Source: Pyrus communis (taxonomy: Eukaryota; Streptophyta; Magnoliopsida; Rosales; Rosaceae). Taken from it: 64,000 nt of DNA. Positions 26,746 to 45,307 of the stretch are shown in pieces; the stretch's first letter is position 1; each line of letters begins with the position of its first letter. Position numbers and translations under genes: made by a program. The notes under the pieces are model-generated. The model was not told the DNA's origin and ran no database searches. It worked only from the letters and a program-made list of their open reading frames with translations. Location: contig NC_084816.1 in the NCBI RefSeq assembly GCF_963583255.1, positions 19,458,053-19,522,052 of the forward strand, read 5' to 3'.

Positions 26746-26865
26746 GGGAATTGTTATTAGCACTTCAAAAATCTTATTCTACACTCCAAACTTTTTATAT
26801 TAGCAAAGAAAAAAACACTTGCGAGGAGTGTAAAATGAGATTTTTGGAGTACCAATAACAATTCC
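26746..26865. mobile_element. Mutator-like MITE with 9-bp duplication, copy 2
   Basis: 120 bp with inverted arms of about 41 bp beginning GGGAATTGTTATTAGCACT. It is flanked by TTAGTAGTT on both sides (26737-26745 and 26866-26874). A 9-bp duplication is diagnostic of Mutator-type insertion. Confidence 0.85.
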
Positions 26866-28528
26866 TTAGTAGTTTTAACCGTTAAATCTTGATTAGTGTA
26901 AGCTTTGATGAAATTTAATGGCGAGAAATCCTTTTAAGTTCAAAATCCCCCAATAATTCAATTTTAGCTCAACTAGTGGGGTCAAGGTGGACCAAAAGTC
27001 ACCTGAATTGTGGCTCCTGGTCAATGCCCTAAAATCTATTTCGCCTTGAAACACTGTTCATAATCACAGTGTTGTTCCGGTTTTACCCTCTATTAGTTTC
27101 TATTATTTCAAGTCTGCCACTGTTTATGTATACGAAATATTTGTTTCTCCGTTTCTTCCTCGTGCCTTCTCTCGTCCCTTCCGCGCGCAAATCACCACGC
27201 CTCCCAACCACGACCCAATTCGTGCCGATCGCCTGCGAATTGGGCCTCTCCGTTACCTGGAAACAACTTCTCTCACTCTTAGGAGATACGTTAAGGTATT
27301 GCATGTTCAATATTAGTTCAGTTTAAGATGAATGGAAGGAAACTGTATAATCTGCATAAGAATGCCCTTGAGCTGGAGGGATTGTCTAAGGTTTTGTGTG
27401 TGTGTATCTGTAACTTTGCATCTATTCTTTCAGAGCATTATCTCAATATATTCAACTTAGGAGAGTCCCAACAACAACATTCGAGTTTTGCATGCTCGAA
27501 TCTGCCCCTAGAGCGAGGAGTTCCATAAAAAGCTCGCGGTGGGTTTTTCCGACGAAGATCTGAGTTTTCTCCGACCGGTTTCAGGCCTTTTCGACCTTTT
27601 TTGGGTTCGGCGAAGGTGATATTCTTACTCTACACCCTCAAATTTGCTTAGGTTGTGAATTTGGTGTGCAACGGTTGAGTTTTAAATTTGCAGGGTTTAG
27701 GACAATTTTTCTTTTGAAGTTATGGGTTCTTTTGATATGATTTTTTTTAATCTGAATTATTCATTTAATTTCTGAGATCTTTTATCAAATCTCCAAATTG
27801 ACTCATAATGATTAGGCTTGAAACAGATGCTGTAAATCAGTTTTGGTGGAGGAGTTGTTCCGCAGCCTGAGGAAGAACAGAAGAATATTTTTGAAATAAG
27901 GTCTGATCGAAACTTTTCTATAAAATTTCGCAATTTTTTAGTTTTAAGCCATTCAAATTCACATCTGCCTACATTAATCTATTAAGTAGGTTACTTGTTG
28001 ATTTTTTTTTTTTTGTTTTTGGGATTTTGTGTACAGAGTGCTGTGTTGGAACCAGCAATGCAAGGGCGAGATGTGATCGATTGCACTTGAACAAGGTTTG
28101 TTTCTCGAATCACATTCATTAGTTAGATTATTAACGTGCTTCAATAGGGATTTTCAATATGATTTTGTAATTTCCCTTGATTAGAGAACAAAAATTAATA
28201 AATCACAAGAAATGGAGCAATTGGAAAAATGGCTGCAAGTGGTAAGTCAGAGTCTTTGTCTTAAATAACACTCTCTAACTGCGCCATATCAGCATCCTCA
28301 ATTTTCTCATGTAATATATGTATATAACCCTACTCTTTTTACACGTTCAAGACAGTTTTGAAACCTGCAGCATTGCGCGGGCTTCACTGCTTGTGTTATC
28401 TAATCTTGTTCTTATGTTTATTTTCTTCTGGCAAAATTTTATCTAAATCTGCAAAACTTCAAATTTGCAGAGTGCAGTTAGTAGCAGTAGCATATAGATT
28501 ATACATACAACTCCAAGACCAGAAAACA
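26866..28528. other. upstream region of copy 2 with a 1.35-kb block absent from unit 1
   Basis: From about 27030 to 28395 the sequence has no counterpart in unit 1, but it recurs in unit 3 (34290-35480). It is moderately GC-rich near 27130-27260 (ccgcgcgcaaatcaccacgc) and has splice-like signals (acag|agtgc near 28036, aacaag|gttt near 28097). Open frames inside it resemble no family I know. It may supply an alternative promoter and non-coding first exons for copies 2 and 3, or be a captured gene fragment. Confidence 0.5.
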
Positions 28529-31350
<2,822 letters not shown>

Positions 31351-32319
31351 GATTCACTAATCATCACATAACTCGCTTTTGCATTCTGAAAAATGCAGAA
31401 GTAGGAGACGAGAACTCAGACAACTATTTATATTTGTGGCAGAGCTTTGGCTAACCTTCAGATACCTATTTACTAAAGGAACTGAGCGAAGCTTGGCAGC
31501 TGGGACTTCAAAGATTGGTCATGAGTTTTTATCAATTACCTGTTAAGGTTTCAGACACCTGATCCAACGGGTTACTACTAGTTAGTCCGACACTGATATC
31601 GTCCTCAAGTTAATTATATGCACGGACCAATAGTCATGAGATTTTATATAAAATGCCACAACAAATTAACAACAAATTAGTAGTGACGTAACCTTACCAT
31701 AATAAATTGACCAAATCTAATTAAGTGGCATCATACAATCAAATATCAAATTATTATCAATAAGAATGCCTGATTGCAATGCGATTTAACGTCATTTACC
31801 CACCCTGTTAATCTATTGATAAAACAATGGGACCTCCATATCGCATACCATGTACAAAATCAACTCTTGGAGGGATGAGAACTTCACTTAATGTCACACT
31901 TTTTCTTTTCCATTTTCAAAGTAGGATTTTGTCATATTCGGATGCGTTTTTTTTTTTTTTTTTTCAAAACCTAATTGAATAAATGATGGCGTGGACAAAT
32001 ACTAAAGTTGGTTTTCACAAATCATCGTCTTTGGAGCTCTAATCCCCCAAATCGACCTCTTTTAGCCAAATTAAATCGTAAATTTGCTTGGCTAAAAATG
32101 GAAAAATTTGGAGATTCAAAGCTACATTGATGACTTGCAAGCTTTTATATATGTCCATGTCATCATTTAATATTAATAAACCTAACGGATGCCCATTTTT
32201 CAAAATGTTAGTTATTTGGAACGTTTTAAAATGTTAGGATCAATTTGGAATCACCCCTAAAGGTTGGGTATGTTTTCATACTTAACCTATTATTTATTCA
32301 ATTTTTATGCTTATATTAT

Positions 32320-32869
32320 TGTTGAATATTTGTCTTACATTGAGAAGAAATCAAGAAAATAAAATACAATAGATATGTGTATGGTTGCACTCCTCATAAC
32401 TTCGTGCCTTTTGTGTGAAACCGCCACGCATGCCGTTCTTTGCAAGTGACAAATTGCAAGTTGGATGACATGGTTAGAAATGGCCAATGATCTGCTTCTT
32501 TGTTTATCTGGTACGGTATCATAGTGGGTTTGATTATGGTTCCTAAAGGTCCATGTTGTGTCCGAGTTATTGAGTTTAATGTAATACCATGCTTTCACAC
32601 TTAATGATCGATGTAGGATTAGTTGCATATGTGGCCTACTATGTAGCAGTCCTACGTAGGAAAGCGTGTTGAATATATGTCCCACATTGAAAATTTTATA
32701 AAAATAAAATACAACATATAAATGTTTGGTTCCGCTTCTAAAATTGTCCAGACCTTTTGTATAAAACTACCACACTTGATGTTATGTACAATTGGCAAGA
32801 TGTAAGTTGAAGGACAATATTGTATAAATTATTAGTGTGTCAATGACATGTCTCTTTGAATATCTGGCA
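32320..32869 (+). mobile_element. TRIM-like LTR element (unit 3 copy)
   Basis: Duplicate of the element at 25447-26005, with the same two LTRs and internal segment and small differences. It was carried along by the tandem duplication rather than inserted separately. Confidence 0.6.
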
Positions 32870-33176
32870 AATATATCATCAAGATTTTCTAGCAGCCTAA
32901 TATCATTTTTTTTTCTTAAAAAAAAAAAGGATTTTCTAGAAGCCTAATATTTTTCCAACAATGCCAACCTGAGCTATATTAAAAAACTCGACGAATCGAG
33001 CGTGGACAAGTTTTATTTATTTGTATTAGTCAAAAAGCCAATGGAAACATCGTGACATTTATGTCATCGGACTGCCCTGAAAGGAACACGTCACCTGCCC
33101 TTCTTTATTTTCTATATATAATTGAGCACGTTAGACTAATACCAATAATAGGGTTTAGTAGCGAGGACTTATCACT

Positions 33177-33790
33177 TAGGGTGTGTTTGTTTGGACTCAT
33201 TAAGTTTCATTGGATTGGACCGGACCGTTTATTAGTGTAGTCCAGTGTTTGTCTCACACGGGGATTAACTTTAATGGGATTAGCCGGTACTCGCTCCGAC
33301 TAACCCCTTCGCTAAAAGTTCTTAGCGAGAACCCCCAATTCTCACGGGATTGCTAAGCCCGTCTTCAACTTCAAGAGCGTTGCTCGCTCCTCATTCTCGG
33401 TCGTCCTACTCGCCGGTCGTCCTTCTCGCTCATCCTACTCCCTCGTCCTGCTCGTCTTCATCTGGTAAATTTCAAATCCGACGACCTATTTCTATGATTT
33501 TGTTTTGTAGATTGTGAAATTAATATTGGGTTATGATCGATTTTGTTGTTTTGGGTTCGAAATCTATGAAATTATTAATGGGTTTGATTGATTCCTCGTA
33601 TAATCCTTTTAGTTATGCTTAGATATACCTTCGAAAGATAAGTTTCATCTGGTCCCATAGGGTCACAGGGTTAACTTAGTTGTTCACTTGATGTTTGCGA
33701 GAAAATGGTGGTATCCTTGTTGTTTAGAAATAATTTTTAATTTTGATTAGAAAGATTGTCAATTGTTGTGGATAATTTTGAATTTTTTTC
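33177..33790. mobile_element. unit-3-specific insertion with a GGGTGTGTTTGTTTGG end
   Basis: Between cacttag (33177) and tttacatctataata (33797) unit 3 carries about 600 bp that replace about 160 bp of unit 2 sequence. The left end GGGTGTGTTTGTTTGGACTC resembles ends of PIF/Harbinger-like elements. A matching right end is missing, so the element is truncated or the change was a deletion-insertion. A GC-rich part (33360-33470) ends at a donor-like ctg|gtaaat. Confidence 0.45.
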
Positions 33791-34067
33791 TTCAATTTAC
33801 ATCTATAATAAGATATTATATGAGATTAAAAAAAAAAGGTGATGTTGTAGTATTGGTTTTACCAACCAACCATAACGTCTTAAGGGTGTACATTGAAGAA
33901 AGTCGAGATTTCATTATAAAATTAATTGGCAATATGAGGAGCATCCCAACTTCTTATAAGCACATGCAACGTCCCTCTACTCATCAAAATGGAATTCATT
34001 CTCAACATCCACATCCATTCTTCAAATTAGAGAATCATGGGAACGATAAATATCTACTTTAGAAGTT

Positions 34068-34180
34068 GGGAATTGTTATTAGCACTCCAAAAATCTTATT
34101 CTATACTCCAAACTATATATATTAGGAAATAAAAAAAAACACTTGTAAGGAGCGTAGAATGAGATTTTTGAAATACCAAT
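34068..34180. mobile_element. Mutator-like MITE, copy 3 (right end deleted)
   Basis: Same insertion as at 26746, carried by the duplication. The right end and about 70 bp beyond it were deleted in unit 3 (aaataccaat joins directly to ctttttaag). Confidence 0.75.
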
Positions 34181-35601
34181 CTTTTTAAGTTTCAAATCCC
34201 CCAATAATTCAATTTTAACTCAACTAGTGGGGCCAAGGTGGACCAACAGGCACCAGAATTGTGGCTCCTGGTCAATGCCCTAAAATCCATTTTGCCATGA
34301 AACACTGTTCATTATCACAGTGTTGTTCCGGTTTTACCCTCCCCTAGTTTCTGTTATTTCAAGTCTGCCACTGTTGTATACCAAATATTTATTTCTCCGT
34401 TTCTTCCTCCTGCCTTCTTTCTTCCCTTCAGCGCGCAACTCACCACGCCTCCCAACCACGACCCAATTCGTGCAGATCGCCGGCGAATTGGGCCTCTCCG
34501 TTACCTGGAAACAACTTCTCTCACTCTTAGGAGATACGTTAAGGTATTGCATGTTCAATATTAGTTCAGTTTAAGATGAATGAAAGGAAACTGTATAATC
34601 TGCATAAGAATGCCCTTGAGCTGGAGGGATTGTCTAAGGTTTTGTGTGTGTGTATCTGTAACTTTGCATCTATTCTTTCAGAGCATTATCTCAATATATT
34701 CAACTTAGGAGAGTCCCAACAACAACATTCGAGTTTTGCATGCTCGAATCTGCCCCTAGACCGAGGAGTTCCATAAACCCAGCTCGCGGTGGGTTTTTCC
34801 GACGAAGATCTGAGTTTTCTCCGACCGGTTTCAGGCCTTTCCGACCTTTTTTGGGTTCGGCGAAGGTGATACTCTTACTCTACACCCTCAAATTTGCTTA
34901 GGTTGTGAATTTGGTGTGCAACGGTTGAGTTTTAAATTTGCAGGGTTTAGGACAATTTTTCTTTTGATATGATTTTTTTTAATCTGAATTATTCATTTAA
35001 TTTCTGAGATATTTTATCAAATCTCCAAATTGACTCATAATGATTAGGCTTGAAACAGATGCTGTAAATCAGTTTTGGTGGAGGAGTTGTTCCGCAGCCT
35101 GAGGAAGAACAGAAGAATGTTTTTGAAATAAGGTCTGATCGAAACTTTTCTATAAAATTTCGCAATTTTTTAGTTTTAAGCCATTCAAATTCACATCTGC
35201 CTAAATTAATCTATTAAGTAGGTTACTTGTTGATTTTTTTTTTTTTTTTTTTTTTTGGGATTTTGTGTACAGAGTGCTGTGTTGGAACCAGCAATGCAAG
35301 GGCGAGATGTGATCGATTGCACTTGAACAAGGTTTGTTTCTCGAATCACATTCATTAGTTAGATTATTAACGTGCTTCAATAGGGGTTTTCAATATGATT
35401 TTGTAATTTCCCTTGATTAGAGAACAAAAATTAATAAATCACAAGAAATGGAACAAAAATTTCCCTTGATTATTAACGTGCTTCTTATGTTTATTTTCTT
35501 CTGGCAAAATTTTATCTAAATCTGCAAAACTTCAAATTTGCAGAGTGCAGTTAGTAGCAGTAGCATATAGATTATACATACAACTCCAAGACCAGAAAAC
35601 A
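34181..35601. other. upstream region of copy 3
   Basis: Repeats the 27030-28395 block of unit 2 with small changes (a longer T run at 35235-35256). It lacks about 130 bp just before the gene, where unit 2 has 28220-28400. No separate gene is supported. Confidence 0.45.
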
Positions 35602-38425
<2,824 letters not shown>

Positions 38426-38858
38426 GATTCACTAATCATCACATAACTCGCTTTTGCATTCTGAAAAATGCAGAACTGGGAGACGAGAACTCTGACAACT
38501 ATTTACATTTGTGGCAGAGCTTTGGCTATCCTTCAGATACATATTTACCAAAGGAACTGAGTGAAGCTTGGCAGCTGGGACTTCAAAGATTGGTATTGGG
38601 TTTTTATCAATTACCTGTTAAGGTTTCAGACACCAGATCCAACGGATTACTTTACTACTAGTTAGTCCAACACTGATATCGTTCTCAAATTAATTACATG
38701 CACGGCCCAATAGTCAAGAGATTTTGTAAAAGACCACGACAAATTAGTAGTGTAATCATTTATGTAAATATTGTATTTTAGTTTGTCAAGTTTCCAATGC
38801 GAGATTTTATCATTTCTCCAATCTCTCCATTATTACTTGCTTGAGCTCTACTCATGGA

Positions 38859-39878
38859 CATGGCCCAGAGCCAGTAGGGCACTGTCTGGGGGCCCGAAAT
38901 ATCGGAGGCGCCAAAAATATTAAGGTACTTTATTGAGTTTTTGTTATATTCGTATAGATATTAGGCAGTTTGATTAATTATCAAAGTGTTTCTTTAGTAG
39001 TAGTGGTATTTGTTGCATTTAGAATGTGTGTTTGATTCCTCATAATGTCTCTCTTTCTTTTTTTTTTCTTTTTTTTTAATTATTTAACAGACACATGAGC
39101 ATTTTTCTTTTCTACTGGCACCTAATTATTTCCCAATTCCTTTTTTATATAAGAATTTCCCTATTATTTTTAGTCCATGTGTATTAAAAACGAAAAAAAA
39201 CTAGTAAATGAAGAGTTCTCCCTTTTCAAGAAAATTAGTAAATGAACAGTGCCTCATTTCTAAAACGATTTAAATTTAAACTTTCTTCATCTAATTAGTT
39301 ATTCAACGCCAATTTTTTTTCATGAATCATCAAATTAACATCCAAACTCAAAACCTTGTCAGATTTTTGCAACCGTGTTGCCGCCACAAGGTGTTAGTGT
39401 TTTGTTCTAGGATACTTTATATGACTTAACTCACGTGCACTACATCTGTACAACTTAAGACACAGCTGCTATAACAATTGTCATTCATATAGCCTATGAG
39501 CTATTTCTAATCTTATTTGTTCATTACAAACAATAACATAAGACCAAATAAACCCATAAACTCAACATTTAAACAAATTGTAATATGCACAAATGCTTAT
39601 ATCTTTTGTACAATTTTAGGGTTTCATCTCTCAATGTTTAACTCTCCAATTTATTTTATGTTAACTTTAATCTTGGCATCGTTTATTTATTTAGTCGTGC
39701 TATCTAGATCGCATAGGTTTCCTCCCATTCGGTTGTAATCCTTTTTTATTTGACATAACATTATTTTCTAATTGTTAATAAAGTTAATTAATTTGTAAAA
39801 AGAATGTCTATTAATCAATCTACAAAATCACCATTTGAAATTTTGCCACGAACATTTGAAAACTCAGGATTGACCCTG
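38859..39878. mobile_element. hAT-like non-autonomous element, about 1.0 kb, 8-bp duplication
   Basis: CTCATGGA occurs on both sides (38851-38858 and 39879-39886). The left end is CATGGCCCAGAGCC and the right end in reverse complement is CAGGGTCAATCCTGAG, both in the style of hAT terminal repeats, though they match only partly. There is no transposase. It sits about 100 bp beyond the edge of the tandem array. Confidence 0.5.
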
Positions 39879-39886
39879 CTCATGGA

Positions 39887-40035
39887 ACGGGGCAACTGGA
39901 ACTCGAAATGTCTTTGCTTGGGTGCAAAGAGACTTGTGTGACAATTACGGAAATTTGCATCATTGGGGAGTCTGGTGTTTGCCAATGTTTAATGGGCTTC
40001 TAGCTTTAAAACCCCACAATTAGCAAGCAAAAAGA
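39887..40035 (+). pseudogene. G-type receptor-like kinase relic (end of S-glycoprotein domain plus EGF-like region)
   Basis: Reading plus, GTRNVFAWVQRDLCDNYG is followed after a frameshift by CIIGESGVCQCLMGF and stops. This matches the RDxCDNYG...VCxCLxGF segment of the intact kinases in this window. The rest of the gene is missing. The hAT-like element ends directly at its left edge. Confidence 0.75.
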
Positions 40036-41136
40036 GGCTTAATTTGTGACCAGGTGGTTGCTAATTGATTTGTTCTCATGACGATTCCAATGTTTCATTG
40101 CGTTGAGCTCATGATTGTATATCATGGGTTTCCAATAATCATAAAACCTTAACACATACGATAAGATTGCTTCCACTTTGTCAAGGTGTTTTCTATTTTA
40201 AATGGCAGTGACCCATTCAACCTTCATTTATTTTATTTGATAAAACTTTACAATTAGTGTTTGAAACTTTCACTCTAGTTTATAATTGATCATGAAGTAA
40301 AAATTTGTTAAATAACATCGCTGAACTTAACAAAATGTGTGTCATTTGGTGGCAAAGTCTGATTCCAATGGTACACATTCTGTTTGAAAGTGGTTTTAAA
40401 ATAATTAAAAGTACTTTTGACCAAAAAGGTAGAAGTGCTTTTGAGTTCAAAAAAGCACTCGCTGTGCTTCTTGTATAGGCAATTTTACTGGAAGTGATTT
40501 TTAAAGAAACAATTCCAAACGAGCTCAAAGACCTCAATTAACAAACTTTTAGTTTAAGAATCAAATCCAAACTACAATGGAAGTTCAAGAATCAATTTTC
40601 GGAACAGCGCACAGATCATTAGGAGCAAGAGTAAATGCTATTAACTACTTAAACTATAAGGTCTTGGCTAACAACATCAACCTAATTTGCAATTTGAATA
40701 TAAATATAACAGGCAGAAGAAAAACTGAACAATAAACTAGGTACACGATGCAAGAATAAACGCTCTTAATTAAAGAGGAAATGATTAGTGAGCAAACTAA
40801 TCAATCATAGCAGTTGATAATATCATCCTCTACTTAAGGAAAAGAGATTGAAATTTAAGAAGACTTAGAGTGGGTCAAATAAGCAAAGAAGAATCTCCAA
40901 AAGAGCCCATAAATTATTTCTAGATCATAAAATGGGCTCAATACACAAGACCTGGTCAAATATAAATAACACATTGGACCTTCAAAATTCCACAAACTCT
41001 GCCCCAACACAACACAAAAAAACAAGCACAACTTGGAGCACTTAAACAATAAAACAAAGGGAAATAATGCAGTGAGACAGACCGCGACCAGAAAAACCCC
41101 CAAACCACCACCACCGAGACCGAAAAATCAAAAACA
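40036..41136. other. intergenic sequence upstream of the coiled-coil gene
   Basis: No gene. Sequence at about 40370-40540 (gtggttttaaaataattaaaagtactttt...) resembles an AT-rich hAT-type MITE. The last 100 bp before the gene are C- and A-rich (ccaccaccaccgagaccg), typical of a 5' leader. Confidence 0.35.
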
Positions 41137-43512
41137 ATGGAGAACGGTCACGATTGGAAAGTCGCGGAGAAATTCTCAGGGTTGACGGTTTCCGCCGCCG
41201 ACCCAATTCCTTCTTCTACCCCCACCGCCTCCCCAAACAATCAAGACAGCAGCTTGATTCAGGTTATGAACGCCATGGAAGCTGCGGAGGCCACAATCAA
41301 GCAGCAGGTGGAAGAGAACATCCGATTGAGGAATCAGCTTGAACACAAGATTCTCGAGTTGCACAGGTACAAGCTCCACGAATCCATGGCTGCCCAGTTG
41401 CCGCCTTCTGCCGGCGGATCTCAGGACCAAGCTCATCAGGTAGTTGCCCCCGGCGTCGACAATCGAATCGAGAGGATTGCGAATCACGGTTCTGCACAGC
41501 ATAGTCGCGGGGAATCGGAAACAAGAGAGACCCAATTGGGCGGCGGCGAAATCAATGGAGGAAAGGTGGTTCGGGTTTCGGGTACTCCGCGGGCGGCTGA
41601 TAACGCGAGCAGCGGGATATCGAGATTGTCGTCGCCATCCACTACGACGTCGTTTTCGCCAGGTAGGTCGAGCACGGAGGGGGATTACGGAAATGGGTTG
41701 ATGCCATTGACCGAATCGAACAACCCTAATAGCAGCATGTGGAAGAAGGATCTGGTTGGTAGGGTTCATGAGCACGAGCAAGAAATTACGCAATTGCGAA
41801 AGCATTTGGCGGATTATTCAATCAAAGAGGCGGAAATTCGGAACGAAAAGTATGTGCTGGAGAAGCGCATTGCTTACATGCGCTTGGCATTTGATCAGCA
41901 GCAGCAGGACCTTGTGGATGCTGCATCAAAGTCTCTATCTTACAGGCAAGACATAATTGAGGAGAACATTCGGCTAGCTTACGCCGTGCAGGATGCGCAG
42001 CAGGAGAGATCCACGTTTGTTTCGTCTTTGCTGCCGATTCTGGCTGAGTACTCGTTGCAGCCACCTGTCCCCGATGCGCAATCAATTGTTGGTAATGTGA
42101 AGGTTTTGTTTAGGCATTTGCAGGAGAAGTTGCTTCTTACTGAGTCCAAATTGAAGGAGTTGCAGTATCAGTTAACGCCTTGGCGATCAGATTCGAATCA
42201 GCAGCCTAATAATGTTAATGTTTCTGCACCGCAGTTATCACCACCGCCGCCGCCACCACCGCCACCACCTCAGTCCGTTGCTGGAGCAGCATTGCTGAAT
42301 GTAAGCAGAAATGCTCTTGAAATGGTTGCTCAGAATCAGCAAGCATATTCTTACATTGGTGGAAGCAGGGCGCTTGCTACCTCTGATGCTCAGACAACCC
42401 CGGAATGGAATCCTCATCAGCAGAGTGGTTTTGGTGGGGTTGTCGCCAACAATGTGGAACACAATGACCTGGTCATGGGGAATAGGTATTCCCCTGATCC
42501 AAACCGGATTATTGCTGCCCAAGATGTACCCATTAATCATGCTGTTGTTCCAGGTGATACGCAAGGAAATCGGCATAATGAAGTAACAAGCAATAGACAG
42601 GTGACATTTCGTGATCCTATCAGGAACACACACAGAGAGATGGATGATCAAGATGCAGAGGGAAACCACAATGAGAGAGATTCATCCAATTGGAGTGCAG
42701 GAACATCTCCTTATGCATCGCCACACAACGAATCCAGCACCGCGTATCCCCATTTCCTACCGCCAGTTATGGAAGAGGGTTCTTCATCGTATTCAGAGGC
42801 TGCAGATGATGACCCATTACCAGCTATAGAGGGCCTTCAAATATCGGGTGAAGCTTTTCCAGGACACGAGCTTCAAGCATGCGGATACTCCATCAACGGA
42901 ACAACCAGCTGCAACTTTGAGTGGGTAAGACATCTCCAAGACGGATCAGTTAACTACATTGACGGAGCAAAGCAACCGAACTACCTTGTAACTGCTGATG
43001 ATGTGGATTCATACCTTGCTATTGAAGTTCAGCCTCTGGACAACAGGAAGCGAAAGGGGGAGCTCGTAAAGGTGTACGCCAACGGCCACAAGAAGATAAC
43101 TTGCGACCCCGAAGTGCAATCTCAGATAGAGAAGATTCTTCACAAGGGCCATGCCTCATTCAAAATATTCCTCTTCGCCGGGTACATCGACATATGGGAG
43201 CCTGCAACACTGGCCATAAAGAGGGGAGCTTACAGCATAAAGGGCAGTGGAGGCCCGAGTGGAAGCGGAGTTGTAGTTGCAGAGAAGTTTTCCCCGAACA
43301 CAATTGTCACAATCCCATATGGAAGTACAAACGAATTCATAATCCATAGCGGCTCCGATAACGGAGGTGAGTATGTGTTGAAAACGGAAGATGAGAGCTG
43401 TTCTAGAGATACAGTTGTGCTTACATTGAGATTGTTTATTCATAGGGCTGATGAGAGAAAGACTACAAAGAAAGGGAAAATAGGGACTTACTTTTTCAAC
43501 AAGTATTTGTAG
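41137..43512 (+). CDS. large plant coiled-coil protein with C-terminal Ig-like (A9-like) module, 791 residues
   Basis: A single uninterrupted exon with a good start context (aaacaATGG). The N-terminal part has a coiled coil (VMNAMEAAEATIKQQVEENI, about residues 44-85) and a Ser-rich low-complexity linker. A second, longer coiled coil runs from about residue 205 to 300 (HEHEQEITQLRKHLADYSIK...). A run of ten prolines follows near residue 370. The C-terminal 220 residues are the best folded-looking part: EGLQISGEAFPGHELQACGY, then WVRHLQDGSVNYIDGAKQPN and YLVTADDVDSYLAIEVQPLD, ending GTYFFNKYL. That pattern resembles the Ig-like A9 repeat of AIR9 and the Ig-PH part of the SCAB actin-binding proteins (inference from motif style). 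I do not know the gene's name. No signal peptide or membrane segment, so it is probably cytosolic and cytoskeletal. Confidence 0.9.
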   Translation: MENGHDWKVAEKFSGLTVSAADPIPSSTPTASPNNQDSSLIQVMNAMEAAEATIKQQVEENIRLRNQLEHKILELHRYKLHESMAAQLPPSAGGSQDQAHQVVAPGVDNRIERIANHGSAQHSRGESETRETQLGGGEINGGKVVRVSGTPRAADNASSGISRLSSPSTTTSFSPGRSSTEGDYGNGLMPLTESNNPNSSMWKKDLVGRVHEHEQEITQLRKHLADYSIKEAEIRNEKYVLEKRIAYMRLAFDQQQQDLVDAASKSLSYRQDIIEENIRLAYAVQDAQQERSTFVSSLLPILAEYSLQPPVPDAQSIVGNVKVLFRHLQEKLLLTESKLKELQYQLTPWRSDSNQQPNNVNVSAPQLSPPPPPPPPPPQSVAGAALLNVSRNALEMVAQNQQAYSYIGGSRALATSDAQTTPEWNPHQQSGFGGVVANNVEHNDLVMGNRYSPDPNRIIAAQDVPINHAVVPGDTQGNRHNEVTSNRQVTFRDPIRNTHREMDDQDAEGNHNERDSSNWSAGTSPYASPHNESSTAYPHFLPPVMEEGSSSYSEAADDDPLPAIEGLQISGEAFPGHELQACGYSINGTTSCNFEWVRHLQDGSVNYIDGAKQPNYLVTADDVDSYLAIEVQPLDNRKRKGELVKVYANGHKKITCDPEVQSQIEKILHKGHASFKIFLFAGYIDIWEPATLAIKRGAYSIKGSGGPSGSGVVVAEKFSPNTIVTIPYGSTNEFIIHSGSDNGGEYVLKTEDESCSRDTVVLTLRLFIHRADERKTTKKGKIGTYFFNKYL

Positions 43513-43734
43513 TAGGTGTTTCTTTAGGCTCAGAATTCGCCGCGAGTGTCTGTTGTTATTTGTTTTTAGGCTAGTTTGGGTGTCCATTACATAATTTTTG
43601 GGATGTTGGGTGTGCAGTTGAAATCTTAATTTTTCTCGGTAGCTTTTTGAGCAATTTTTTTGTGTGATAATTTATTCACCAAGAAGCGAAACAGATGAAC
43701 TAAGGAACCAGTAGATAGTAAGCAGAGATGTTAT

Positions 43735-44870
<1,136 letters not shown>

Positions 44871-45307
44871 AACTGAGGGTTTGAAGAAAGAGGGGCAAAC
44901 AAATTCCAACAAAAATGAAGGAAAAAACATTTTTATTTTCCATGGACTTTCTCATTTGAGTCTTTTACAATTGCAGATGTTTTGAGACTGGTAGATACAG
45001 ACGTACGTACATGCATACATACATACAATGAAATTGTAGGGTGTGTATCTAAAGGGGAAAATAGAGTAATGTTAGGCAGATCAAAATTTTTAGACCAAAT
45101 TTATTAACCATGTGGTGTGTCATCAATAGGAAATAAGCGCATTAATCAACACTTCAGTAATAATCCAATCAACAACTATGTCATATGGTTTATTAAATTT
45201 GGTCTAATTAGTTGGCATCACTGTGGGCTATATAGTACCATCGACCGTCACCGCTAAATTGTTGACTTTTTTGGGCCCATGTTGGTGGAATATTGACTTG
45301 TTGGCCC
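44871..45307. other. intergenic sequence with a small MITE
   Basis: No gene. A MITE-like inverted repeat is described separately. A short run of CATA repeats lies at about 45005-45028. Confidence 0.35.
45091..45206. mobile_element. MITE-like inverted repeat, about 116 bp
   Basis: TAGACCAAATTTATTAACCA at the left is matched by the reverse complement of the right end (TAGACCAAATTTAATAAACCA). No clear target-site duplication was found. Confidence 0.5.

Noticed and set aside
27069..27528. Two open frames of 85 and 66 codons upstream of kinase copy 2 (and again at 34320)
   Set aside because: They resemble no protein family. The length differences between copies (for example the loss of one codon and changed ends) do not look like coding constraint. 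Kept as an unexplained block instead.
28358..28528. Upstream in-frame ATG extending kinase copy 2 by 57 residues
   Set aside because: The extension is missing in copy 1 and different in copy 3. The MDTIF start yields a normal signal peptide in all three.
41176..41805. 209-codon open frame on minus opposite the coiled-coil gene
   Set aside because: It is the antisense shadow of a GC-richer coding exon. The plus frame is 791 codons with recognisable structure.
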